Assembly: GCA_025056455.1 (NCBI GenBank)
Contig: JANWVY010000002.1
Coordinates: 792,737 to 856,736 of the forward strand
Reading direction: 5' to 3'
Source of the DNA: Bryobacteraceae bacterium
GTDB taxonomy: Bacteria; Acidobacteriota; Terriglobia; Bryobacterales; Bryobacteraceae
DNA: 64,000 bases
The position numbers were made by a program, and so were the translations under genes. The notes below the pieces were generated by a model. That model saw only the letters and a program-made list of their open reading frames with translations, had not been told where the DNA came from and made no database searches. Positions within the stretch are counted from its first letter, which is position 1. The number at the start of each line of letters is the position of its first letter. Shown in pieces: positions 17,563 to 25,843 of this stretch.

Positions 17563-17916
17563 ATGGCTACCAAAAAACTGGACTGGAGTTACCACCGCCC
17601 GGGCTGAAAGACTTGCGCCCGCACGCAGGAGTTTCTTGCGTCTCACGATCTGTCCACCACCACCCAGGTGGATGCCAAGAAAAATGTTTTCAAGCTCAAA
17701 GATGCACTGGCCTTGCTCAAGGACGTCAATGAAGTGTACGCGGCCAAAGGCAAGAAGGTCGTGCACTACAACTTGAAAGAAGACAAACCTTCTGAGTCCG
17801 AACTGGCCGCGGTTCTTCTCGGGCCGACAGGCAACCTGCGCGCTCCCACCTTGCGCAAGGGCAAGACGCTGATTGTGGGCTTTGACGAGGAGATGTACCG
17901 GCAGTTACTGCTCTAA
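17563..17916 (+). CDS. Probable selenoprotein, ArsC/thioredoxin-fold with UxxC motif (in-frame TGA)
   Basis: Reading from ATG 17563 to TAA 17914-17916 gives 117 residues if the TGA at 17605-17607 is decoded as selenocysteine (residue 15). The redox site then reads HRPG-U-KTC, with Cys18 as resolving residue, the position where ArsC/Spx and thioredoxin-fold proteins carry the first Cys of CxxC. The rest is intact and family-like: VVHYNLKEDKPSESEL and the ArsC-type cis-proline segment NLRAPTLRKGKTLIVGF. A SECIS-like hairpin follows the UGA, and selA lies at 23663-24985. It is probably a small cytoplasmic oxidoreductase; its substrate (arsenate, peroxide or a disulfide) is unknown. Conventional gene calling would miss it or start it at 17668. 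A plain nonsense mutation is the alternative, but is less likely given the exact site. Confidence 0.85.
17623..17641 (+). promoter_or_regulatory. Bacterial SECIS-like hairpin downstream of the UGA
   Basis: ACGCA (17623-17627) pairs perfectly with TGCGT (17637-17641) around the loop GGAGTTTCT, which can close by one more G-U pair. The loop begins 20 bases after the UGA and starts with GG. Bacterial SECIS elements usually have the apical loop 16-37 bases from the UGA with a G in its first two positions, so this fits. An alternative hairpin, 17612-17617 with 17624-17629, shares bases with it. Confidence 0.6.
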
Positions 17917-17941
17917 GCGCAAGTTGAGGAAAGCTGGGGGC

Positions 17942-17953
17942 GCGCACGTGCGC
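17942..17953. repeat. 12-bp perfect palindrome between convergent genes
   Basis: GCGCACGTGCGC lies between the selenoprotein gene and the convergent aminotransferase gene. It has no loop and no T-run, so a terminator role is doubtful. Confidence 0.4.
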
Positions 17954-18027
17954 TGGGGATAAAGCCCGGCAAGATTGTGCATTCTGCCAGAGTTCATGGG
18001 CTGCTGGCCGCGCAGCCTGGCTCGCGG

Positions 18028-19344
18028 CTAGCATCGAGCCATTCGGGGGAGTTGGTTGAGAACCTTACGCGCTGCCCCGATGGTTTCTGCGATCTCGTCT
18101 TGGTGGTGGACAACGGACGTGTACACACGCCCGTCCGGAAGCAGATAGACGCCTTCATCGAGCATTCCGCGGAGGAAGTGCTGGAGGAGCTCTTTGTTGT
18201 CGTAGCGAAGGTCTCGGTACTGGCGCAAGGGGCGGTGGGTAGTGAAGTGTAGGGCGAAGGCCGCGCCGAAACCTGTCGTTCTGAGGGCGATGCCGGCCTG
18301 CTCAGCGGCTTGTTCGAGACCCTGGCGTAACAGATTTCCCATGCGGTTAGCATGGTCGAGCGCCGCTCCGTGGCCAGCGGCTAACAGATCGAGAGTGGTT
18401 TTCGCGGCGGCCATGGCGAGGGGATTTCCATTAAAAGTGCCTCCAAAAGCGGCGCCCGACAACATCATTTCCATGACATCCTTCCGTCCAGCGAAGGCGC
18501 TCAAAACGACACCGCCTGCAATGGCCTTGCCGAAGGTGGCCAAATCGGGCGTTACGCCGAAATGTTGCTGCGCCCCGCCGAGGGCAATCCGGAATCCTGT
18601 GATGACCTCATCGAAAATGAGCAGCGAACCGTAGCGCCGGGTCAGTGATCGCAGTTCGGCCAGGAAGCCAGGTTCGGGCTCCAGACATCCGCTGTTGCAG
18701 AGGACGGGCTCTGTGATGACAGCGGCGATTTCTTCTCCCCAGCGCGAGAAAAGGTCTTCGAGGGCCGGCAGATCGTTCCAGGGCGCCACAACCACGTTCT
18801 CCAAGGAGTTGGGAGGCTGGCCCTTAGAATCGAGAGTTGGGCAGGGGGCATGGTCTGGCCCCATGCGCTCAGGGGAAGGCCGGTAGCTGATCAGCTCTTG
18901 ATCGTGCCAGCCGTGATAGTGCCCTTCGAAACGAAGAATACGGTTGCGCCCGGTGAAGGCGCGGGCTAGGCGGAAGACAGCCGCCACGGCCTCACTTCCG
19001 CTGCAGCAAAAGGCGCACAACTCGGCACAGGGAACGAGGGCGTGCAGCCGCTCAGCGACTTCCATTTCAAGCTCGTGCTGAGCGCCATAGTGATGGGGAC
19101 GAGCGGCTTGAAGCCGCAAAGTCTCGACCAGTTCCGGGTGCTTGTGGCCTAGAATAAGCGGTCCCCATCCCAGGGCGTAATCAATGTAGCCATTCCCATC
19201 CACATCCCACAGGCGCGGCCCAGCAGCGTCCTGAAAAAACAGAGGCACTGGTGCTTTGGCTCGGAACGGACTACTGACGCCACCGGTCAGGACTCGTGCG
19301 GCGCGTTGTAGGCGAGCGCGGGAACCAGCATACCGGTCAGGCAT
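18028..19344 (-). CDS. Class III aminotransferase, glutamate-1-semialdehyde aminomutase-like
   Basis: This 438-residue PLP enzyme has the GSA-aminomutase/class III layout: VLTGGVSSPFRA at the N-terminus, CCSGSEAV for phosphate binding, GHYHGWH, the cofactor aspartate D245 in IFDEVITGFR, the PLP lysine K273 in TFGKAIAGG, and FNGNPLAMAAA near the C-terminus. The overall similarity is to GSA-AM-like proteins, but several positions differ from housekeeping HemL (for instance CCSGSEA in place of NSGTEA), so it may be a side-branch aminotransferase and not the tetrapyrrole enzyme. It ends the minus-strand run behind the sialate O-acetylesterase, with 3 bases between them. Confidence 0.85.
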   Translation of the reverse strand: MPDRYAGSRARLQRAARVLTGGVSSPFRAKAPVPLFFQDAAGPRLWDVDGNGYIDYALGWGPLILGHKHPELVETLRLQAARPHHYGAQHELEMEVAERLHALVPCAELCAFCCSGSEAVAAVFRLARAFTGRNRILRFEGHYHGWHDQELISYRPSPERMGPDHAPCPTLDSKGQPPNSLENVVVAPWNDLPALEDLFSRWGEEIAAVITEPVLCNSGCLEPEPGFLAELRSLTRRYGSLLIFDEVITGFRIALGGAQQHFGVTPDLATFGKAIAGGVVLSAFAGRKDVMEMMLSGAAFGGTFNGNPLAMAAAKTTLDLLAAGHGAALDHANRMGNLLRQGLEQAAEQAGIALRTTGFGAAFALHFTTHRPLRQYRDLRYDNKELLQHFLRGMLDEGVYLLPDGRVYTSVVHHQDEIAETIGAARKVLNQLPRMARC

Positions 19345-19347
19345 AAG

Positions 19348-20847
19348 TTATTTGCACAGACTGGTTCGGAAAGGGGTAGCGGGAAGTCCTTCGCGGTTGG
19401 TGAGGGTCGCGACGGGGTCATTTTCCCAGGCGTACTGCACAGCGACCGGATCCGCCACGAGCGGGCTGCTCACAACAACCGTGTCGCCTTCAATGTGCGC
19501 CTCGGCTTTGTAGAAGACGCCATCTTCTCCAGCAATCCGGAAGCCCAGCAAGGGCCCTCCGCCCCGAGTTGTAAGGCCTGAACCCACATGGTCGAACCAA
19601 ACCCGAAGCGCACCCGGGCTTTTTGTCAACTGCCGGAACAGCGGTCCAGAATAAACGATTTTTTCTCCATAGGCGATAGCGCGCGCGGTAAGGGCCAGAC
19701 GGCGGCCTACGGTGAGCTTATCTTTGGGGTGAATGTCGTGGCTTTCTCCAACATCGATGGCTAGCGCCTGACCGGTATTGGCAAGTTCGAGAGTTCTAGT
19801 TTGTGAGTCTCGCAGCAAGGCCCACGAATTCGGGTTTTGAAAAGCTGCCAGCTGTACCCAGAGAAAAGGGAACGGTCCGATGCCCCAGGCCCGGCGCCAG
19901 TCCAGGATCATGTCGCCAAACAAATACCGGTAAAGCTCGTTGTCGACGGGCCCGGCATTGGCTTCGCCCTGATACCAAATCACGCCGCGGATGGCGTAAG
20001 GCGTCAACGGGGCGATCATGCCGTTAAACAGACCCGATGGAGTGTGGGTGTCGCCTGGCGCGCCTCGCGGCGGCCGTGGAGCAGGGGGGACGGGCTTGCC
20101 TTGCGCTTTGGCCTCCGCGGCTCGCTGTTGGAATTCAGCCTGCTGTTTTTCGAAACGCTCCCTGGCTTGCGGATACTGAGCGACGACGCTTTCCCAGCGG
20201 TCGAGGTAGTATTTGAGCAGTGGGTTGGCTTCCAGGGCTGTGCGGGCGGTCCAGGCTTGGGCCGGCGTGCCGCCAACCGTCGCTTGGATCACGCCTAAGC
20301 CCACGCCACGCGTTTGATGGAGCTCGCGCGCAAAGAAGTACGCGACGGCAGAAAAAGCCGGGGCGTTTTCGGGCGTGCAAATCTTCCAGCTTCCCTCTAC
20401 GTCCTGCTGCGGCGCGTCGGCCACCTTCGTTTTGACTTGAAAGAAGCGGATAGCGGGGTGATTGGCTTGCGCGATTTCCTGTGGGGCGTTTTGCGAGGCG
20501 CGAAGCGCCCAGGCCATGTTGCTTTGACCGGAAGCCACCCACACTTCTCCCACCAAAACGTTTCGAACGGTGATGGTGTTGGAGGCAGAGATCGTGAGTT
20601 CATAGGGACCACCGGCGCGAACTGGAGACAGCCACACCTCCCACGCTCCCTCGGCACTGGCCGAGGCTTGCTCGGTCTGGCCAAGAAAGGTCACCTTGAC
20701 GCGCTCGCCTCCCTCTGCCCAGCCCCAAATCCGGATGGGCGCACCTTGCTGGAGCACCATATGATCGGAGATCAGCGCGGGTAAGGTCACGGCGGCGTGC
20801 AGCGCACCGGAAATGAAAAGTGTCAACAGGCGTATTTGTCGTCTCAT
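19348..20847 (-). CDS. Exported sialate O-acetylesterase family protein
   Basis: The 499-residue protein has a Sec-type signal (RQIRLLTLFISGALHA) and the SGNH-like sialate O-acetylesterase signatures: an N-terminal beta-domain starting LPALISDHMVLQQ, the nucleophile block VASGQSNMAW (GQSN at 107-110) and GVIWYQGEANAG. Family members remove acetyl groups from sialic acids or other glycans in the periplasm. A Pro/Arg-rich insert (PPAPRPPRGAPG) lies mid-protein. It starts three bases after the sulfatase stop, and a sialidase-like gene lies at 27892, so sialoglycan or acetylated-glycan scavenging is plausible. Confidence 0.92.
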   Translation of the reverse strand: MRRQIRLLTLFISGALHAAVTLPALISDHMVLQQGAPIRIWGWAEGGERVKVTFLGQTEQASASAEGAWEVWLSPVRAGGPYELTISASNTITVRNVLVGEVWVASGQSNMAWALRASQNAPQEIAQANHPAIRFFQVKTKVADAPQQDVEGSWKICTPENAPAFSAVAYFFARELHQTRGVGLGVIQATVGGTPAQAWTARTALEANPLLKYYLDRWESVVAQYPQARERFEKQQAEFQQRAAEAKAQGKPVPPAPRPPRGAPGDTHTPSGLFNGMIAPLTPYAIRGVIWYQGEANAGPVDNELYRYLFGDMILDWRRAWGIGPFPFLWVQLAAFQNPNSWALLRDSQTRTLELANTGQALAIDVGESHDIHPKDKLTVGRRLALTARAIAYGEKIVYSGPLFRQLTKSPGALRVWFDHVGSGLTTRGGGPLLGFRIAGEDGVFYKAEAHIEGDTVVVSSPLVADPVAVQYAWENDPVATLTNREGLPATPFRTSLCK

Positions 20848-20850
20848 GGA

Positions 20851-22257
20851 TCATCCACGGCCTTTCGCTTTGGTGTCATCGCCCTGGAGCGTTTCGGCTC
20901 GCCGCTGCGCTGGCAGCCAGTCTTCGAGCTCTTTCCAGCTGTCCTTGACACGGTCCATGTGCTGGTCGATGATGGCGTCGAATCGCGCTCGGAGCTTGCG
21001 GTGAGCAGGGCTGTCAACAAGATTGTGCAGCTCATAGGGGTCGTTCTTGAGGTCATAGAGGACCCAGGGTTTATGCTCAAAACGGGCGTATTTATAACGC
21101 CTCGTCCGCAAACCGCGCCAGCAATCCCATTCGTTCAACTCCGTTTTGGTGTAGATCATCAGCATGGCGTAGTCGGGCGTGCGGCGAGATTTTCCGAGAA
21201 TGTAGTCCGCGTAGTTAAAGCCCTCTAAGCCGGGCGGGGGCTCGATGCCGCACAGTCCGAGCAGGGTGGGCACGGCGTCGATATGAGAAAAGGGGGCATC
21301 GAGTTTCCGACCCGGCGCAATCGCCCGCGGCCACCGGAAAATTCCAGGTACTTGTGTTGATTCTTCCCAGGGCTTGCGTTTCAAAAACGTACCTTGCGAG
21401 CCGAGCATGTCCCCGTGGTCCGAAAGAAAATAGACGATCGTGTTGTCGCGCTGTCCAAGCTCGTCGAGCCGTTTTAGCAGGCGCCCGATCTCGCTGTCCA
21501 AAAAGTTGATCGCCGAGTAGTAGCCAGCGATGTCCTTGCGCGTTCCGAGCCGTTTGGCGCCCTCTCTCCAGTTCGGACGCAGCTGAATTTCTTCGGGGCT
21601 GTAATCCTTTTCATGTCCAGGCGGCAAGAGATAGGGATCGTGGGGAGGAGTGTATTGCAAATAGAGGCAAAAGGGCTGCTTTCGAGCGCGGGCTTTCTCG
21701 AGGAATTCGATGCCGAGATCTGTCCACGTGATGGAATCATAGCCGGGGATGGGGATCGGCGTTGGGTCGTCGCGAAAGTATTGAGAGCGAAAGTAGGCGT
21801 GGCTACAAATGTTGGCGGCCCAAAATTCGAATCCCTGCCTGGCGGGGCCTGGAGGGACAAAGCCAGGCAGCCGTGGTCCGCCATGCAGGTGCCACTTGCC
21901 AACGAAACCGGTGTAGTAACCCGCCTTTTGCAGCACTTTTGCGAGCGTCGGCTGGTCCTGCCTGAGGGGCACGTCGTTGACGGGCGTACCGGTTTGGTGC
22001 GGGTAACGGCCAGTGAGGAGGATGCCACGCGCGGGGGTACACACCGGGCAGTTGGCCACGGCGCTGGTGAATAAGACGCCTTCGGAAGCAAGTTTATCTA
22101 GCACCGGCGTGCGCACCTGGCGATTGCCCATGCATCCCAAATCCTGGGCTCGCCACTGGTCGGGCATGAGGAACAGGAGATTCGGAGGTTCCTGCTGGCG
22201 CGCGCCGCGGAGGCCCCCCGCAGCAGCGGCTAAAAAATCCCGCCGGTCAAGTTGCAT
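20851..22257 (-). CDS. Exported sulfatase (arylsulfatase A-like, CTPAR site)
   Basis: The 468-residue protein begins with a Tat signal (LDRRDFLAAAAGG). The formylglycine site is C73 in VCTPARG, followed by ILLTGRYPHQTG. A conserved downstream block is LSDHGDMLGSQG with metal-binding Asp/His. The first metal loop reads MPDQWR, so only one of the usual two adjacent aspartates is present, as in a known subset of the family. C73 must be oxidised to formylglycine; no FGE or anSME gene is in this window. It would desulfate glycans in the periplasm. A short-leader promoter (TACAAT) precedes it. Confidence 0.93.
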   Translation of the reverse strand: MQLDRRDFLAAAAGGLRGARQQEPPNLLFLMPDQWRAQDLGCMGNRQVRTPVLDKLASEGVLFTSAVANCPVCTPARGILLTGRYPHQTGTPVNDVPLRQDQPTLAKVLQKAGYYTGFVGKWHLHGGPRLPGFVPPGPARQGFEFWAANICSHAYFRSQYFRDDPTPIPIPGYDSITWTDLGIEFLEKARARKQPFCLYLQYTPPHDPYLLPPGHEKDYSPEEIQLRPNWREGAKRLGTRKDIAGYYSAINFLDSEIGRLLKRLDELGQRDNTIVYFLSDHGDMLGSQGTFLKRKPWEESTQVPGIFRWPRAIAPGRKLDAPFSHIDAVPTLLGLCGIEPPPGLEGFNYADYILGKSRRTPDYAMLMIYTKTELNEWDCWRGLRTRRYKYARFEHKPWVLYDLKNDPYELHNLVDSPAHRKLRARFDAIIDQHMDRVKDSWKELEDWLPAQRRAETLQGDDTKAKGRG

Positions 22258-22267
22258 CGCTCCCCGT

Positions 22268-22273
22268 ATTGTA
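22268..22273 (-). promoter_or_regulatory. Candidate -10 box (TACAAT) before sulfatase 22257
   Basis: TACAAT on the minus strand ends 10 bases before the start codon at 22257. A TTGACA lies only 6 bases upstream of it, too close to serve as its -35. Confidence 0.4.
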
Positions 22274-22312
22274 CTTGCTTGTCAAGACTTAACAGGGCGA
22301 TTCAAACACTCC

Positions 22313-23611
22313 TCAGACTGGCCGCGGCGCGGCGCGGTCGTCAAACTCGTTTTGTAACTCTGCCAGCTGTCTTTTGAGGCGCTCAAGCTGAGGCCGGTGC
22401 GAAGGGCGGGAGGCGAAATCCTCAAGCTCCCAGGGGTCACGCTGCAAGTCGAATAATTGATAACGGTCGATTTTGGGATACCAGATCAACTTCCAGCGTT
22501 CATCGCGGGTCATGCGCTGACAATCGCGATAAACGGCAAAGAGGGAACGGCGAACGGAGCTGGCTTGGCCGCGCAAGATGGGCGCTAAACTTCGACCTTC
22601 CACTCCCTCCGGCACAGGGAGACCGGCTAAGTCACACAAGGTGGGGAAAACATCCATGACATAGGTGAGCGCGCGGTGGCGACCCGGGCGAATGCCCGGC
22701 CCGGCCAGGAGTAAAGGAGGCTTCACATGCTCATACAAATTTTGTTTGCCCATCAGCCCGTGACAACCGCCTACGGCGAGCCCTTGGTCGCTCGTAAACA
22801 CAACCAGGGTGTTGCTGGCTCTTCCGGTCTCGCGCAGAGCCATCAAAATTCGCCCTACTTCGTGGTCCAGACAGGAGATGGCGGCGTAGTAGTCCGCCAA
22901 GTGTCGACGCATTTCGTCTGGGGTTCGCGGGAAGGAGGCGAGTAACTCATCGCGCACTTTGAGCTCACCGTTGTCAAAAGGATGCTGCGGAAGAAAGTTT
23001 TTGGGCAAGCGGATGCGCGCCGGATCATACATCTCCATGAAGCGCTTGGGCGCGACGCGAGGATCGTGCGGAACGGGGGGAGCCATATAGATCAACAAGC
23101 GCTCGTCCGGTTTGCGTTCCTTGAGGAAGCGAATGACCGCATCGGCGTGCAGGCGGCTTTGCTCGGCGCGGTCTTTGGTCAACTGTTCGGCGAAAATCGT
23201 GGTTTGAAAAGCTTGGCTGGCGGGTAGGAACGTGTTGCTTCGCTTTCCAACGTGAAAGGTGGAGTAACCAGCCTTTTCGAAAACTTTCGCCAGCAAGGGA
23301 TACTGGCCGCTGTGATCTTTCGGTTCTGGCGCCCGGAACACACTGCGGCCGGTCATAAGTTGCGTCCGGCTGGGCAGGCACACGGCGGGCATCATGCTGC
23401 CCTGGCAGTAGTGATTTTCAAAAACGGCGCTCCGCGCGGCGAGACGGTCGAGGTTTGGGGTGCGGATTTGCGGGTTACCTAGAGCTCGAATGGTGTCCCA
23501 GCGCTGGTCATCAGTGTTTATCAGAAGCACATCGGGCTGGCGGGGCGTCTGCGCGGCAAGGTGAGCCCCAGCCGTACAGGCCAGCCAGTGGCGACGGGTT
23601 AGGCTTGGCAT
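22313..23611 (-). CDS. Exported sulfatase (CLPSR site)
   Basis: This 432-residue sulfatase has a Tat-like N-terminus (TRRHWLACTAGAHLA), the paired metal aspartates in NTDDQRWD, the formylglycine site C78 in VCLPSRTQLMTG, and FTSDQGLAVGGCHGLMGK as the second metal block. It lies 55 bases upstream of the next sulfatase gene on the same strand and 51 bases downstream of selA. Spacing and the presence of its own -10-like box suggest an independent start inside a longer transcription unit. The substrate is unknown; glycan sulfate removal is most likely. Confidence 0.92.
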   Translation of the reverse strand: MPSLTRRHWLACTAGAHLAAQTPRQPDVLLINTDDQRWDTIRALGNPQIRTPNLDRLAARSAVFENHYCQGSMMPAVCLPSRTQLMTGRSVFRAPEPKDHSGQYPLLAKVFEKAGYSTFHVGKRSNTFLPASQAFQTTIFAEQLTKDRAEQSRLHADAVIRFLKERKPDERLLIYMAPPVPHDPRVAPKRFMEMYDPARIRLPKNFLPQHPFDNGELKVRDELLASFPRTPDEMRRHLADYYAAISCLDHEVGRILMALRETGRASNTLVVFTSDQGLAVGGCHGLMGKQNLYEHVKPPLLLAGPGIRPGRHRALTYVMDVFPTLCDLAGLPVPEGVEGRSLAPILRGQASSVRRSLFAVYRDCQRMTRDERWKLIWYPKIDRYQLFDLQRDPWELEDFASRPSHRPQLERLKRQLAELQNEFDDRAAPRPV

Positions 23612-23618
23612 CGGTGGA

Positions 23619-23624
23619 AGAATA
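23619..23624 (-). promoter_or_regulatory. Candidate -10 box (TATTCT) before sulfatase 23611
   Basis: TATTCT on the minus strand ends exactly 7 bases before the ATG at 23611, and no Shine-Dalgarno sequence is present, which fits leaderless transcription. Confidence 0.4.
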
Positions 23625-23662
23625 CTTATCAGACGGGGGAGGGCAGCCGCAAGCTGGCGAGC

Positions 23663-24985
23663 TTACTCCATCAATTCACGCAGCCGCTGGCGCAAGGCAG
23701 ACTCGTCTTCTTCCGGCACCGTACGCAGGTCGAGCATCAACAGGCCTCCATCCGTAACAGCGATAACGGGGGGATCGCCGTGGCGCAACTGTCGTTCCCA
23801 TCGGGTCGTCGCAGGCCCGCCAATGGCAATCCGGAAGGTCGGCAAAAACTGCTGGGGCGTGGAACCGCCCCCGATGACGGAGTGAGCTGGCACCAGTTTC
23901 GCGTTCAGCCCGGGCAGCGAGTCAAGGAGTCTCTGGGCGCGCTGGCGAATTTCCTCGGCTGATAGACGGATCATACGCAACGCGGGCACTTCGGGCCAGC
24001 GTTCCCACAAGTAGTGGCGCAGGGTTGTTTCTAGGGCATGAAGAATCAGCTTGTCAACGCGGAAGGCGCGAAACATGGGGTTGCGGCGGAGGCGGTGGAC
24101 CAGCTCGCCGTCGCCGGCAATGATTCCCGCCTGCGGCCCCCCCAGCAGTTTATCGCCACTAAAGCTCACCAGATTGACGCCATCGCTGAGACAATCGACA
24201 GCGCTCGGCTCCTCGATCCCAAAGGGTTTGAGGTCGACAAGACAGCCACTGCCTAAATCCTCGTAGACGGGGATGCCATGCTGTTTTGCAAGCTCAACAA
24301 TCTCTTGGCGGGAAGGCTGGGCCGTAAAGCCTTCGATGCGAAAGTTGCTCGGATGAACCAGTAAGATCAACCGCGTTCGATCGCTGATGGCATTCCGGTA
24401 GTCTTCGATGCGGGTGCGATTCGTAGTGCCGACTTCGCGCAAGGTGACGCCAGCGCGCAACATGATATCTGGGATGCGGAAGCCATCGCCAATTTCAATG
24501 AGCTGACCGCGCGATACGATCACTTCCGCTCCTGCTGCTAGCTCGTTAAGAACTAAGAACACCGCGGCGGCGTTATTATTCACGACAATGGCGGGCCGGC
24601 CGAGCAACATCTCAAAAAGCGGGCCACAGTGTACGTCCCGCTTCCCGCGCTGGCCCGACTCTAAGTCGTATTCCAAATTAGAGTAGCTTCCGAGCGGGGA
24701 CAGCTCGGCCAGCGGCGCGCGGCCCAAGTTGGTGTGGAGTATCACACCGGTGGCGTTGATCACGGAACGCAGGGACGGCCTTCGTAGTTCCTCAACACGT
24801 TTGAAAATGGTGGCGATGATGGCTGCGCGCTCGACCGAGGAGCCTTGTCGAATCCTCTGGCGAGCCTCTGCGACGGCGGCGCGCACCACCGAGCGGAGCA
24901 AGATGCGTGGCGCATCAGGCATCCGCGGCTCAACCTCCCGCAGAAGCTCGTCCACGGAGGGAAGCTGCCGGAGAATCTCCTGCAT
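23663..24985 (-). CDS. selA: L-seryl-tRNA(Sec) selenium transferase SelA
   Basis: The 440-residue protein is full length for bacterial SelA. It has the N-terminal helical domain (LPSVDELLREVE), the RSVINATGVILHTNLGRAPL motif, VNNNAAAVFLVLNELA, REVGTTNRT and the PLP lysine K279 in SFSGDKLLGGPQAG. SelA converts seryl-tRNA(Sec) to selenocysteyl-tRNA(Sec) with selenophosphate, in a decameric ring. Its presence shows that the organism can make selenocysteine, which supports reading TGA as Sec at 17605. The other genes needed (selB, selC, selD) are not in this window. Its ATG directly abuts the PIG-L gene stop. Confidence 0.96.
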   Translation of the reverse strand: MQEILRQLPSVDELLREVEPRMPDAPRILLRSVVRAAVAEARQRIRQGSSVERAAIIATIFKRVEELRRPSLRSVINATGVILHTNLGRAPLAELSPLGSYSNLEYDLESGQRGKRDVHCGPLFEMLLGRPAIVVNNNAAAVFLVLNELAAGAEVIVSRGQLIEIGDGFRIPDIMLRAGVTLREVGTTNRTRIEDYRNAISDRTRLILLVHPSNFRIEGFTAQPSRQEIVELAKQHGIPVYEDLGSGCLVDLKPFGIEEPSAVDCLSDGVNLVSFSGDKLLGGPQAGIIAGDGELVHRLRRNPMFRAFRVDKLILHALETTLRHYLWERWPEVPALRMIRLSAEEIRQRAQRLLDSLPGLNAKLVPAHSVIGGGSTPQQFLPTFRIAIGGPATTRWERQLRHGDPPVIAVTDGGLLMLDLRTVPEEDESALRQRLRELME

Positions 24986-25843
24986 TTACTTTGGGAACAG
25001 CGCGCGGAGTTCGTCAAGCTGGAGCTGCCGCCCGTACTCGCACAGCTCAAAGGTTTCGGCGCGAAGGACTTTTGCGGCAGCTTCTTTGCCGTAGCGAAGT
25101 TCGAGGGCAGCACGCACCTCCGGCGTAATCGGGCGAGTGCGCTGGCGAGAAAGCCACTGTTTCCGCGCCAGCCTGTCTTTGGGCACTTGCTCGAGCAGGC
25201 CATCGACCCACGGCAGCCACTCATAGAACTGCGAGACGTGGGCGTCTAGAGCGTCGATCTTCTGCTCCCACACGTCGTCAATCGCCACGGCCACGTCGGG
25301 GCGAAAGGGAGCTGGCTTCTGGAAATGATCCTGGTAGTAAAGGAAAATGGGGTTTTTGCGCAGGGGCGCAACGTCAGGAGTCACGTTGGGCACGACCACC
25401 ATGTACGCTGCATCTTGAACTAGCACGCCCGTGTAGCGATGGTCGGGATGATAATCGTTAGGCCGCGGACCGAGGACGATGTCTGCATTCCAGCGGCGAA
25501 TGGCGCGGATGATTTGCTTGCGCACCTCGACGTTTGGCGTGAGTTCGCCGTCATGGTTGTCAAGCACCTCATATTCGGCAATGCCCAGCCGGCGCGCCGA
25601 TTCCTGGGTTTCCAAATAACGGCGTTTGGCCAGCATGCCCCCGCCTTCGCTCTGGTGTCCAGCATCGCCATTGGTGACGGAAAGAAACTTCACCTGATGG
25701 CCAGCTTTCGCAAACTTCGCCGCCGTGCCCCCGAACTTGATGTCGCAGTCGTCGGGATGCGCCCCGATGGCGATGATCCGGAGAGTCTGGGCCGGAGAGC
25801 TTAGCGCGACGAGAAGAAGAACTCCAACTATTTTCTTGTCCAT
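24986..25843 (-). CDS. PIG-L family deacetylase
   Basis: I start at the ATG at 25843, which gives a short signal-like N-terminus (MDKKIVGVLLLVALSSPAQ) and overlaps the S9 peptidase end by 16 bases. The 285-residue protein has the zinc motif AHPDD at residues 28-32 and the matching HPDH later (NDYHPDHRYTG). PIG-L/LmbE enzymes remove acetyl groups from N-acetylglucosaminyl and related amides using zinc. The signal-like start suggests a periplasmic enzyme, consistent with the glycan theme. The gene lies between the peptidase and selA without gaps. Confidence 0.92.
   Translation of the reverse strand: MDKKIVGVLLLVALSSPAQTLRIIAIGAHPDDCDIKFGGTAAKFAKAGHQVKFLSVTNGDAGHQSEGGGMLAKRRYLETQESARRLGIAEYEVLDNHDGELTPNVEVRKQIIRAIRRWNADIVLGPRPNDYHPDHRYTGVLVQDAAYMVVVPNVTPDVAPLRKNPIFLYYQDHFQKPAPFRPDVAVAIDDVWEQKIDALDAHVSQFYEWLPWVDGLLEQVPKDRLARKQWLSRQRTRPITPEVRAALELRYGKEAAAKVLRAETFELCEYGRQLQLDELRALFPK

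Noticed and set aside
17605-17607. TGA as a nonsense mutation making a pseudogene
   Set aside because: The TGA is exactly at the redox-active position, the reading frame is otherwise intact on both sides, and selA is present, so selenocysteine is the simpler reading. A search of homologues is still needed.
21818-21835. A ttcgaatccc stretch resembling a tRNA T-arm
   Set aside because: It lies inside the sulfatase coding sequence and no acceptor or anticodon arm can be built around it.
22274-22285. TTGACA upstream of the sulfatase as a -35 box
   Set aside because: It is only 6 bases from the TACAAT box, so the two cannot form one sigma-70 promoter.
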